64,000 bases of DNA, from contig NW_026570276.1 of NCBI RefSeq assembly GCF_019649055.1, positions 744,001 through 808,000 on the forward strand, in the 5' to 3' direction. Made by a program: the position numbers and the translations under genes. Positions 8,765-20,900 of the stretch are shown piece by piece (the first letter of the stretch is position 1; each line of letters starts with the position of its first letter). A model generated the notes under the pieces. That model did not search any database and was not told where the DNA came from. It worked only from the letters and a program-made list of their open reading frames with translations. This DNA is from Paramacrobiotus metropolitanus (taxonomy: Eukaryota; Tardigrada; Eutardigrada; Parachela; Macrobiotidae).

Positions 8765-11700
8765 ATAAGCTCCAACCGTTTTCCTGCCGCCATGTGAAAC
8801 TGCTTGGGTCTTTGACGGAGTTACTTGGGGGGAAATTTACATGAACCCCAAGTAATGTGGGTACGTCGTTTCCATCATGATGCGTCGCGTTCTTAAGTTT
8901 CGTAGAGCTCGTTTTCTGCCTTTCTGCCTCAATTTCTAGCTTTTCATGCCACTCCAACCGTTTTCCTGCTCGGGATGTGGCAAGCAGCTACGGGCATGGG
9001 GCAACCACAAGAACGCGTGCCCAAAAACGCTGTCCTCGACCCTGGAGCCTATCCCACTAACCCCAACCACAAGCGACAATTCCGCCGCACCCGCACCTAC
9101 GCCTCCACCAGCGGAGACTTTCCGTCCATCAAAAGTGCGTATCATGCGCCGCATCCCCCACGGAGCAAGACCCGCCGCAAGGGCTTCCTTGGTGAAAGCT
9201 CTCCAGCAGGTCGCCACTAATAACGACAACAACTCGTGGTGGAAGTTGTTGTCGTTTGCGCCCACGGCCCTTCGCCTACCTGTCAAAAGCAAGTCCCCAA
9301 ACTCTGGGTCCCTAGCATCCACGGTCAAGCAGAACATCGGGACTTTTGACAGCGGCACTGCGACTGCCCCCACATCCCCGCCGCCCGCTAGGAAAACTCG
9401 TACGGACCAGGACGATCTTGTCCGCAGGGTCGGCCAGAAAATCGACGACGGGTCGATTTCGGGAGCAATGCGGGTTGCTCTGTCGACAGATGCCGTTCTT
9501 CGACCAACCCCGGAGGTTTTAGCGGAATTGCGCGAAAAGCACCCCCAGAGCCCCCTCCTGGGGTAGTTCGCCTCGACTCGCCTCCACCAGTACCTGCTCG
9601 AATAACACGTGAGGAGGTCTTCGCAGCCATCCAAAGCTTCCCCAAACGATCGACCGCGGGACCGGACGGCTTAAGGCCCCAGCATCTTGCAGATATGGTC
9701 GGTCCCAAATTGGACGACCACTCCGCCCCCTTATGTGACGCACTGGCGGCAGTGCTGAACATCGCAGTCGACGGAAAGGTTCCCACTGATGTGCGCCCAG
9801 TGTTTTTTGGCGGAAAACTCATCGCGCTGAGGAAGAAAGATGGCGGTCTCCGTCCGATAGCAGTCGGGATGACACTACACCGATTGATAGCCAATGTAAT
9901 ATGCGCCCGTTTGAAGGACCGTTTAGCAGCCATTTTATCTCCACAGCAGTTAGGAGTGAATGTTTGCGGTGGCGCAGAGGCAATAGTACACGCGACCAGG
10001 ACGTTTATTGAATCGGCTGGCGACACTACCAAGGTTGTTCTGAAGGTGGATTTCAGAAACGCCTTCAACACTTTGTCCCGTGAAGCCGTCCTAGACGCTG
10101 TGATGAAGCATTTTCCGGAGTACAGCGATTTTCTCTTCTGTGCATACGGCCATCATTCTACGCTATATGTGGATGACGTATCGCTGTCTTCGGAGTCTGG
10201 CGTTCAACAGGGTGATCCGCTCGGCCCATTGCTGTTCAGTCTTGCGTTGCACCCATTGGTGGCTCTGCTGAACGCGGAACTCAATGCCTGGTTCCTAGAC
10301 GACGGAACCCTGGGCGGAGCTCCAACGGTGGTTGCTGAATGTTTCCGTCGAATTACTGAAGGCGCACTCGCCATCGGCTTGCAAGTTAACGAGGCTAAGT
10401 GCGAACTGCTGGTGTTTGGGGGAACACCTGATTCGCGGCGTGTCGTCACTGAAGAATTCCTCGAACGTTACCCACGACTACGCATTTTGTCGGAATCCAC
10501 CATGTCTCTGCTCGGAGCTCCCGTACTGGATGACGCGATCGGGCCTCTTCTCAACGAGAAGGCTAGTACCTTGAAGTTGTTGTGTGAACGACTTCAGTTA
10601 CTACCTAGTCATCAAGCGTTATTCCTCCTTAAAAACTGTCTCGGAGCGCCGAAAATTATCTACATGTTGCGGTGCTGTAATGCATGGAAATATCCCGCAT
10701 TACTATACCAGCTGGATGAAGCGATGCGCTCCTGCTTCCAAAATCTGTCGAATGTGAGGACCAATCACAACGACTACCCGCCTTGGCGTCAAGCAACACT
10801 ACCGGTTAGCAGAGGTGGAATTGGCATCCGCCGGTCGGAAGAATTATCCCTTCCAGCCTTCTTGGCTTCGATTCATTCCGTATCCGGCTTACTTGCTACT
10901 CTTCTGCCAAACCACGCCGCTGTTGACGCTACTGGTGCCTCGGAGTCTTGGAAACTGAAAGCCCGTCAACCCCAACTCCCGGAAGCTCTATTTCGAAAGT
11001 CCCAAAAGGCCTGGGACTTGCCGTTATGCAGCGTGTCTCTTGCGGCCCTCCTGGAGGTATTTCAAGGAGACGAAATCAACACTGCGCGCCTGCTTGCCCA
11101 GCCTAGACCAGAAGCCGGAATTTGGTTGAACGCCTTGCCGTCCGCCCACATCGGCAATCTACTGGGCGATGACGAACTGAAGATCAGCATCGGCCTCCGA
11201 CTCGGCGCCACGATCTGTAAACTGCACGACTGCGTCAAATGCCACAAACCCGTTGGTGGATACGGGCACCATGGGTTATCGTGTGTTTTCTCCGCCGGAC
11301 GGCATCCGCGCCACGGCGGGTTAAACAGCATCATTTGTAGGGCCTTTGTATCCGCTGGTGTTCCTGCAAAACTGGAGCCGCGCGGCACATCTCACACAAA
11401 CGAACGCCGCCCGGATGGCTGCACGACGTTCGCCTGGAAGCGCGGATTGTGTCTTGCATGGGACGCGACATGTGTAGACACGGTTGCGCTGTCGCATCTT
11501 AAAGCCACTTCCACAACTGCGGGAGCGGCCGCTGCGCAGGCAGAAGGAAAGAAAGCAGGACTATATTTCTATCTGACCGGCCGCTACCTATTCGTCCCGA
11601 TCGCTTTCGAAACACTGGGCCCGTGGGGACCTTCGGCGATCGCCATCATCAAAGAGCTGGGAAAAAGACTGCAGCAGCACACCGGGGAAGCACGCTCGCA

Positions 11701-11880
11701 CGAATTTCTGCGACAGCGTTTGTCCATCGAAATTCAGCGGGGAAATGCGGCTTCAGTGCTGGGCACGATGGAAGGGCTAGATAAACTAAACGAAATTTTT
11801 CTGTTATAGTCTAATGTGTTCCTTTTCTTGCTTATAAGCATTGCGTTTTTGATTTGACCAATAAAGTCCAGAAAGCTTTA
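8765..11880 (+). mobile_element. non-LTR retrotransposon with restriction-like endonuclease
   Basis: A single long coding region (8946-11809) with N-terminal zinc finger, RT, a CCHC knuckle and a C-terminal PD-(D/E)XK-like endonuclease, then a short 3' UTR with AATAAA at about 11861. No LTRs are seen. The 18-bp string CTCCAACCGTTTTCCTGC occurs at about 8770 and again at about 8952, each opening a Cys-finger-like frame; the first is quickly stopped, so a decayed upstream finger is likely. The order of domains matches R2/R4/Utopia-type elements; the exact clade is not determined. Confidence 0.8.
8946..11809 (+). pseudogene. RLE-type retrotransposon ORF (zinc finger, RT, endonuclease), one frameshift
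   Basis: The first part (8946-9566) starts with a C2HC-type finger, CSGCGKQLRAWGNHKNAC, and a Pro-rich linker. At about 9540-9566 the frame shifts by one base; the second frame is open across the join and continues as ITREEVFAAIQSF...GPDGL into the RT. RT motifs: VDFRNAFNTLS (A), GVQQGDPLGPLLFS (B), WFLDDGTLGG (C, catalytic DD intact), GLQVNEAKCELLVFG (D). Near the C-terminus is CVKCHKPVGGYGHHGLSC, then RPDG and WDATCVDT, the acidic residues expected for the nuclease. The long second frame (over 700 codons) is uninterrupted, so the copy is young or the shift is a sequencing error. Confidence 0.85.
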
Positions 11881-13260
11881 TATTAAAGCAGTCACAAATC
11901 TGGCTGCTGCAGAAGCCGTCCCACATATCCTTACGAGTTAACTGATCTTTAATGTGACTGTCACCGCTATCTCTGCAATGGCCATGATGGCTAGCATGAC
12001 GCGAAACAAGCCGTTATTACAGTAACTGTTGCTCTCCAGAATATGGACGCATCACGGTAGACAAATACACCATGTTGAGGGCACGTGAGTCCAGTGACAC
12101 ATCCATGCACTGCTCAGGACGGGGACGTTTGATTCCATACTGGGATAAAGATTTTACGGGCCACAGATTCTATGGCCAATTATTTTCACCAAATAGGTCG
12201 GCAACTCAATTCGGGGTAAACAAAATTGACTAGGAAAACATAGGTGGAAAACATTTCAGTCTTTAATTAATAATTATGATTTGCGGTACCACGATGACTT
12301 TGGAGCCTGACTTGCTGCACATAACGCATGCCATCGCTCAAAATCGACTATCATCGTGGATATTATTACGGTAGCCTCCAAATGGTAGCAGAAGCAGGAT
12401 GCAAAAAATTGTGACGAGCTTATCGATTTCATGATCCTGATGCAGCACATACAATGTCATACATACACGTAAACCAAAAAAAGGTCAAAATAAAATTGTC
12501 TGGTTTATGACTGGAGCGACCAGTTTCGGCGATAGATGCAAAATTTGGTGGTTTTTAGGAAATATTCACGTACAAGTACATTAAAAATTCTGCGTCTATT
12601 ACGGTGTCGGGCCACTGTCGGCAGTGGTGTGGTGTGTTTTCCATGAAGTTTGACTTTCACTACTGTGCCGAATTGATGAACCAGGGTTGATTACTCTATG
12701 AAACAGAGTTTCTTGACCGCACAAATATTTTTTTATTTGCGTCATACATATATTGCCGACCGCCCGTTTCGACATTGCATTATGGTATGAGAAATTTCCA
12801 TGATTGGTGAACATACTCTTTTTTGTATCCACTCAAAATGTGCAAATTTAACTTCTAGTTCCGAGGAACGCAAACACGGTGAATTATCTTCCAGATCGTA
12901 ATAATTAATGTTATGGAAGTCAACGGAAAACGAATACTTTGTTTTTAAGTAAAATACAGTTAAAGCTCATTTAATTACAGTTTTAACAAGATTTTTAGAG
13001 TGTATCATCAGAATGAAAGTTTATGAAACCACATGTTGGTTTGTTTAAATCACAATTTAATATTTGTATAATGAGAACGGTTTAGGGTTTGTACAACAAT
13101 ATTTTTAAATTTGTTGCGGTTTAAGATTTCTTGTCTAGTTTGCATTGACTTGACTTTGTTAGTTGCATATTAATAAAGCGTGTTGTGGATAAAAACCCTC
13201 AGTCTATCGGCTGGTTCTACTCCATAAAAACGTCAACCGGATGTCATTTGTTTGCGCAAA
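11880..13260. other. intergenic, nothing recognised
   Basis: AT-rich; no ORF with recognisable composition and no long repeat was seen. Confidence 0.5.
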
Positions 13261-13267
13261 GCAAGCA

Positions 13268-14317
13268 TCAGTATAGCTGTGAGCCGTCCATGGGATGAAG
13301 TTTGGTGATCACCACAAGTACCGTTGCTCCTTCACCGTGCCCATTCGGGAACACTGTGGGGCAGCAATAAGCGCACAGTGGACGGACGACAAATTCGACA
13401 AAACGCTGTCGGTATTTACGCTCGGTCAACAAATAGAAATAGACATTCAACGAATATCCCATGTATGTTGTTACGAGGATAATGGGCTCCATGAGATTGC
13501 GCACGCTCCCATCATTGATGTATGCAAAATCGAGCCCGAACGGTAGCACCTTGGTACACAAGTCGAAAAACTTGGGGGTGCGCGTGACAAGGTAGAGCAG
13601 TACACTGCTCACCAAGATCACTTTGGTGGTGGCGTGCTGGGACAGGGTAGTGTTCGCCGAGGTTGACGCCGATGCTCCAATCAACATACGGCGCCTCCTG
13701 CGGGATTCGGATTGTCGTGGGAGAGTCCATGCCATAATCAGAATTATATTGGGGATCAGGATCAGCACCACTTTCAACATTTCCACTGTAATCTGCAAAA
13801 CATTTTACTATAAACGCATCACTGCAACTGCACGTAACTAATTTGGTTTTGCCGGCTGTTTTGTTTTGGGGTTATGGTTATCTTTCGATTTCTGTCAGAT
13901 ACGTACTAAACCCATCTTGTTGATGCGCAGCCAAGGAACGAACCATGTCGGAGTGTCGTTAATCTTGCTGGTGAAGTCGTGCATGTAGGTAATACATATA
14001 GTGATTTATAAACCGGAATATGTGGCAAGCCAGTGAGAAAATCGCGAGAAAGACTAGTATCGGGCGCGCCGTGATGACCCGTTGGAGAAATTCGAAGCGG
14101 TACGGGCTTGCAATTACAAGCAGCCGCTCCCAAGAGAAAACCACCAGGATCCTAAAAGACAACTGTGCATTTTTTGAGTTTCACATTGTCAAAACCTCAC
14201 CAGTCGGATAAGTTTATCGAGGCATCAGAAAACCAGGGAACAACGAGCCGGTGCACGGTGTTCCCGTGCTCAATCTCCATTTCTTCATTCGATAAAAATT
14301 TTGATAAACCGAGCCAT
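13268..14317 (-). pseudogene. GPCR family copy 2: exons B1, B2, C; 5'-truncated and frameshifted
   Basis: Exon B1 14317-14201 (117 nt), intron 38 nt, exon B2 14162-13909 (254 nt), exon C 13792-13268. B2 carries SWERLLV (E/DRY equivalent) and fourth-segment residues. Exon C carries TM5, TM6 (SVLLYLVTRTPKFFDL) and TM7 ending GYSLNVYFYLLTERKYRQRF, where the N-x-Y replaces NPxxY. B2 is one nucleotide longer than the 253 nt of copy 3, because 13 instead of 9 bases precede the ATGCACGAC block, so the frame is lost in extracellular loop 2. Exon A is absent: the Ty3 remnant begins about 200 bp upstream of B1. Likely a pseudogene. Confidence 0.75.
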
Positions 14318-14567
14318 CTGCAAAGGAAAGCTCAAAAGTATCATGCAGATACATCAACCAACGAATGTACTCGTCGTTTAACATTTGGAGCGCCACACTT
14401 TCTACATTTAAACATTCAGCAAAACAAAGAAACCCGATTACAGAACCATCAGAAAATTAGTAAGCAAAATATCAAAAAGCAGTATCAACGTAATCACGAG
14501 TTAAGCTGTACTGTAGTGGCGTTAATAAGTGGACCACAGAGTTGGTTTACCGGAAAAATGCACACTG

Positions 14568-17500
14568 GATATACCCACGCTGCACGGGGAAAATTCACGA
14601 CGCCCGTTCCTTGGACATGTCCTCAGCAAAGCCGGAGTCCAGACCGATGACGAGAAAGTAGCGGCTATTGCGCAACACAAACCCCCAAGAACCGAACGCC
14701 AACTGCGGTCGTTCCTCGGGTTGGCCAACTATTACCGGAAATTCATCCGGAACTACGCCCAAAGAACGTCAAAGTTGTATGAACTCCTCCGGAAGACCAA
14801 CTCCATCCGGACCGGTTGGACAGACAACCATACTGCGGAGGTCAACGGCATCAAAAAGGCTCTAACCACAGCCGCGGTACTCGCTAAGTTCGACCCAACC
14901 AAGAAGACGGTAATCGAATGGGATGCCAGTGGAGCCGGACTTGGCGCGGTGTTGTCCCAAGAAGGACACCCGGTAGCATTTGCCAGCCGAGTTCTCCACG
15001 GGGCTGAAAAGAACTACGGAGTCACCGAATGGGAATGTCTAGCCGCAGTTTGGACTGTCCAGAAGTTCAAACACTTCATCGACCATGGACCCTTCACCTT
15101 CAGAACAGACCACCGAGCCTTGCAGAACTTGATGCGCTGTGAGTCCAATAGACCCGGTATCAATCCCCGGCTAACTCGGTGGGCTTTAGCTCTGCAAGGT
15201 AAGGACATCACCATCGAGTATAAACCCGGAGTTTTCTGCGATAACGCGGATGCTCTGTCTCGGTGGTCCTTGGAACGATCCGACGATAACGACCCCCATG
15301 AAGAACTGGACCAGGTCCCCAACTTTGAGGATTTCAAGGATGAGATCCAAATAAGGTCTCTACGGGTACAACGTCGGGAAATTAAGGAGAAGAGCCGAAG
15401 AAACCCGGACTTCATACTTTTGCCCGGAGGCTTGATGGATGAGGCTAAAGTTAGGTCTCTCCGAGCGGCAGTTGAATGGAGGCAGACCACAAACATTCCG
15501 AAAGTTACTCCGCTCCCTGAATGCAAGGTTATTTCGGACTGGAATGACCTGGCCACCGCAGATGTACGGATAGTTAACGTCGTCGTACCGGACGATCCGG
15601 ACTCACAAGGCGAGTCGAGGGTCGGAACCGCAAAGATACGGACAACCAACGTTAACGGACCGGAGGCTTCGGGTTCACAGGGCGAACTTGAGGATGAGGA
15701 GGAAAAACCGATAGAGTCCAACAAAGGGTTGCGCAGATTGCAACTCCGGGACCCTCACCTCCGGAAACTGATCGATGAACTCGAGAACCAGGACCAGCTC
15801 GAACACAAGTCCAAGCTACTGGAACACTCCCAGATGAGCGGAGGCGTACTGTACCGGCTGACCACGTACAACACCAAGCTGGAACGACGGTTTGTGGTCC
15901 CGCTCTTCATGCGAAAAGGCATCATCCGAGCACTTCACGACGGAAAGACCGGTAACCACTTCGGCCGTGTGAAGACATTGGAGGCAGGGAGCTCCGGTAC
16001 TACTGGGATCGGGTGCTAGCCGATGTCCACGACTATGTGGATAACTGCAATCGGTGTACCTTGGTGAATAAGCCTCGGACCAAACCACCCGGTAAACTTC
16101 AGAAGATAGAGGTCGGGGAACCATGGTTCCGAGTCTACGCGGACTTCAAAGGACCTTTACCCCGGACTAAGTCGAAAGGTTACCAGTACATCGCGGTTGT
16201 CACCGACCAATTCACTAAGTTCACCATAGCCCGAGCAACCAAGACCAACTCGGCAACGGAGTTTGAAAAGCTTTTCGTGGAGGACGTGGTATTAAGGTAC
16301 GGCATGCCGACCCATCTCCATACCGATTAAGGATTCCACATCACGGCAAAGCCCTTCGCAAGTGGCTAAGATCTTCGGAATTCAGCATACCTTTGGAACA
16401 GCCTATCACCCAGGGTCAAGGCCAAGTCGAACGTTCCGTGCACACCATTTGGGACGGAATCAGAAAGGAATGCGACGCTAAGGACGGTCACCGATGGCAC
16501 CGGAACCTACAGTATGTAGTCAGCGGAATTAACCGAGCGAAACATGCGACCATCGGGTTCTCACCCTACTACATGCTGTATGGACGAGAGATGACCACAC
16601 CCCAGGACGTCATTACCGGAACAATATACCGACAAGGAACGCTACATCCGAAGGATAAGGAGCGGCTCCAGATGGCACATGACATCGCGAAGACGAATAT
16701 CGACGAAGCCTTCGAAAAAGCCGGAGAACTGTATAATAAGAAGAAGTCAGTACCGGACTTCCAGAAAAGAGACCTAGTCCTGGTAGAGTATCCCAATAAG
16801 GATTCACCAGGGAGGAACGATACGATGGAGTATGGACGGTACTTAACCATAAAGGACCCAACAACTTGTGGCTCCGCAATGTCGAAACCGGAAAGGAAGA
16901 CGTCGTCGCCGTGGATCGATGCAAACATCAACCGAGCAACACGCGTCGACGGATAACCCGATCTTACGGCCAGAGGAAAGCCGAGGGAAGCTCGGGTAAC
17001 ACCATTGCAACGGTGCCGTGCCCCCATGTGGGTCAGCCCGCTCGCAATACCCGGGCCCGAAAGGCAAACTTAGCCGAAGAAAAGCCTCAACAACCGGCAA
17101 AAGAGCCTCGGCAACCGGACTTAACGTCGGTTCAGGACCCCAATAAGGGTCCGTCCGACAGACTAAGCCCCGCGGAACCCGATAAGCCAAAGGGTAAACG
17201 TGGCCGACCGAGGAAGAAGCCCCCGTTGGACTTTGAGACACCAGCTCTGCAGGAATTGCAGAAGCAGGCTGTGATAGAGGATGAACCTGGGGCTGTCCCG
17301 GAGAAGCCGGTGGACTAAGCCACGAAACCCAAGGCTACCTCAGCAAAACCGAAGAAGCCTAAACCACCAAAGCAGAAGCCGGCGGAAGAGAAGAAAGCGG
17401 CGAAGAAACGCGAGAGGAAGCGACCCGACACACCGGCCCCGGCTACATCAGTCAGCAACCCTGCTAAACCCCCGGTTCCGAAGCGAAAGTATGGGACGGT

Positions 17501-17665
17501 GAAAAAGCCGAGGCTAACAGCTCAATAAGCGCTTGAAGAGGCCCAAGTGGCCGAGGATGAAGCCCATAAAGGCATCCTCGACAGAATAGCCGAAGGATGG
17601 GCCGAACCAGTCAAATCGACTAAGCCAACGAAGAAGCCTAAAGCAGCAAAATCCACCGCGCCATG
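14568..17665 (+). pseudogene. Ty3/gypsy Pol remnant: RT end, RNase H, integrase, AT-hook tail
   Basis: Order: RT connection (FLGLANYYRKFIRNYA), RNase H (VIEWDASGAGLGAVLSQEG; TEWECLAAVW; FRTDHRAL; DNADALSRW), then a linker, the integrase HHCC zinc site (LHDGKTGNHFG ... CNRC) and the core (VYADFKGPLP; VTDQFTKF). Frame breaks: about 15990-16013 inside the zinc domain; TAA at 16328-16330 directly after the second core Asp; a stop and shifts between 16360 and 16430; another shift near 16860; a TAG/TAA pair downstream in the tail. The tail (about 16950-17665) is Lys/Pro-rich with KRGRPRKKP, an AT-hook, at 17194-17223. The protein cannot be made from this copy. Confidence 0.85.
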
Positions 17666-18469
17666 AACATACATAGGGCCATAAATAACAAAGAATTTGC
17701 TAGGGCCTAGCTAAGAGTTAGTTTAGGAATGGACCTTCGTGTAGGAATGGAACCTCTTCAGCTGTGTATGGAGCCATTAGTTGAACTTATCGGACCTTCT
17801 TAGAATGCTAACGAGCCGTACTTTTCATCTGAAAGGCTTCCCATAATGATGTCAGACCGACGACGAGACTTTCTTTTAAGCGGATCGGGGAGCAGCCGAC
17901 GCGACCACCGACGATTACATCCGCACCCGTATGATAGGTCGGGCTCCCGAGCCGATACACGCTCGGCCAATCAAACCCTACGCCACAGGTTAGTTCCGCC
18001 ACTTTTACCGGGACCAATTACCCCCGGACCAGTCATGTCGCAACCGGTACAAAGGGATACTCCTGGATGTCGACAGCTCGAAGTCCAACCTTAAGGTTGC
18101 GCTTGCGAAGACAAAGTATGAGGAAGAGAGCCGCAATACGGTTCCACCTCAACCCCCGGTGAATCAGCCGACTCGAACCTCGGCAAATCTGCGGCACAAC
18201 CGGAACGGCCGGTTAGACTATCCGGTAGCGACCCAACAGGTTGTACCGACTCAACGTGTCTTCCCAAAGACGATGGTTCAGCGCATGGAGAATATACCTG
18301 GCCCGGGAGTCCTCCCGCAGGATGCCCAACCTTACATCGTGGAGGCTATGACATGACTCGGAAGGGTCTACTTTAGTGGTGGAGCCCCGGTCGTTGGCGA
18401 CTTGTAATAAAAAGAGACCGGTAGCTGGACCCCAATAAGGTTAGACTATCCGTAAAACCGGTCAAAGAG

Positions 18470-18850
18470 ACATGACGACGTCTCCAATAGAGACGCAGAC
18501 CCCCGGACAGAACTGAACCCCCGGAAAGAAAAGCCGCAAATCGTCGCCTAACCATTTCGCAGCTCTAACCGCGATTGGCTATCAAGTAGAACATAATGAC
18601 GTCTCCAATAGAGACGCAGACGGACCCTCGGATAGAACTTAGCGGAAAAAGACCGTCGGTTAACTACCAACCGGACCCTCAATAAGGGATACGGAGGTAG
18701 ACTCAGCAGACCGCGTTAACCACATCTGGTTCCTTAACCGGACCCTCAATAAGGGGCACGGTGGTAGAATGGATCCAGCGCCGTAGATCGCGCCTATTAA
18801 CCATGATCGGCTACCCGACCGGACCCTCAATAAGGGATACGGCGGTAGAC
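18470..18850 (+). repeat. short dispersed repeat units (GACGTCTCCAATAGAGACGC; GGACCCTCAATAAGG)
   Basis: GACGTCTCCAATAGAGACGC occurs at about 18476 and 18598. CCGGACCCTCAATAAGGGATACGG-type units occur at about 18671, 18738 and 18819. A separate pair of near-identical 30-odd-bp units, CCACGTTCTGCTACCAAGAA, is at about 18929 and 18974. Confidence 0.7.
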
Positions 18851-19329
18851 CCGACTTTGTATTATGTCAAATGGCCCGGAACGGAACTTTCGCCTGAGCA
18901 AGCGTTGTCAAGACCACAGATCGGGACCAACCACGTTCTGCTACCAAGAACAAGTCACAGAGAAGGCGACTAACCACGTTCTGCTACCAAGAACAAGTCA
19001 CAGAGAAGCCTCCGCTCGGAAAACGGAGTCCAAAGAAAAGGACTTAACCGGACCTTACCCGCGCAAAATGCCGGACAGCCACCTTGCGAACCCAATAGGT
19101 TCCGAGGTAAGCGCGCAAAAAGCAGGGGTGAATATGGTGCTCAGATGCCGTGCCTCGAGTCCAATCATCGTGGAAACCGGATCAACGACTTCCCCGTGAA
19201 CCCCCCGCAGATCGCGATACTGCGGGCCAGTCTTTTCACGGACCGGAACGGCTCCCAATAAGAGCCTCCGTCCCGACCAGAAGGCAAAATGGACCGGCTT
19301 TCAACGTCGGCAACCTCGGCCAAAGATGC

Positions 19330-20900
19330 CCGGATCATCGGAGCCGGACTCGGACTTTTGCCCGGAGGCTCAACCTCGGATACCGAGGCTACCCCCACCC
19401 AACCTCAGTCGCCCGGCAACAACCCTCAAAAAGTTGCCCAATAGGCGACAGGAGACGAACTTAAGATTGTTGTCCGGACAAAACACCGAGGATTCAGTGT
19501 AGCCGACCTCTTAACCGAGGATACCCGGGGTGTAACCAAGGCTACCTCGGACATAGAAGATAGCCCGGATTGAAACCTTAGAGTCCGGCAGTAACCCTTC
19601 CTACGTTGCCCAATAGGCGACAGAAGGCGAAATCATGGGTTGTGCCCGGACGGAATACCGGAAACTCGACTTACCAGGGTGCCTAACCGAGGAAACCCCG
19701 GGCACCGAGGCCACCCCCGGACACGGAGGCTGCCTCTGATATGGACCTCATTTAACCGGCAAGACCCTCGTCAGTGTTGCCCAATAGGCGACAAACGACG
19801 ATATTAAGGCTTTTGTCCGGAAGGAACAGCCACCCGATCGGTCGATCACTACTGCAACCGAGGCTACCTGGGATACCGAGGTTACCCCGGTCCAACCTTC
19901 AAAGTCCGACAATAACCCTCTCCACGTTGCCCAATAGGCGACAGAAGACAAAACTAAGGGTTTTGTCCGGAAGAATCTCCGAGGATCCGGCTTACCTGGG
20001 ATATGAACCCCATTCAACCGGACTTTGAACCGCCCAGGCGAACAGGGCTCGGATCCTGCCTGGAGGCTCAACATGACCGACGGTAACCCCGTCTTCCTTG
20101 CCCAATAGGCGACTGAGGATAATTCTGAAGGTCTTGCCCGGACAGAACATTCATTCGACCATGAAATAATCATTTACAAGCACAGCCGAGGATACCAACT
20201 CGGACTTTAACTCAATCACCGAGGCTGGTTTTGGACTTCAACTCAATAACCGAGGCTTCCTCGGATAACGAGGCTATCCCCGGTTCCAACCTCAAAAGCC
20301 GGGCATTAACCCTCTCCATGCTGCCCATTAAGCGACGGGAGACAAAATTAAGGGTTTTTCCCGGACACGACACACTTATGGACCTCGATTTTGTATCCGA
20401 GGCTACCCCGGATACCGAGGCTAACCCCGAACTTGACCCTCGTAACCCGGCATTACCCGGTCTATGTTACCCAATTAGGTGGCTAGACGGGTTTGTTCGG
20501 ACGGAAACCTTGGAACATCGGAGTCGACCGGACACAGGGGTCGGACTCCCGCCGGATGGATCATCCGTTTGACCGTTGACCACGACCTGCCATTCCAGCC
20601 GAGGCTACCCTAGCCGAGGCAACTCTTTAGGCCCGGTAACCACCCTCTCCAAGTTACTCAATAGGTGACAGGAGATAGATTTGGGATTTCTGACCGGACA
20701 GGACCCCCAGCATATTGCGTAACCACGATCTGCCAGTACATCCGAGGGTACATCGGGACTTTAACTCGAGTACCAAGGCCGACATCGGACTTCAACCCCT
20801 CAAGCCCGGCAACTATCCTCTCCGAGTTACCCAATAGGTGACAGGAAATGGACTTAGGCCTCGTCCCGAATTCAAAGCGAATCTCGCTGCGATACAGCAA
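19330..20900 (+). repeat. ~170-bp degenerate tandem repeat
   Basis: About nine units, each with AACCCTC...GTTGCCCAATAGGCGACAG, then AAACTTAGGGTTTTGTCCGG-like sequence and CCGAGGNTACC. Cores are at 19439, 19611, 19782, 19932, 20103, about 20327 (variant), about 20470 (variant), 20659 and 20832, giving spacings mostly near 150-190 bp. It forms the 3' noncoding part of the Ty3 remnant. Confidence 0.7.

Noticed and set aside
9388-10071. Minus-strand ORFs over the non-LTR element
   Set aside because: Antisense shadows of a strongly coding plus-strand RT.
15014-15724. 236-codon minus-strand ORF
   Set aside because: Antisense of RNase H and linker; no recognisable domain.
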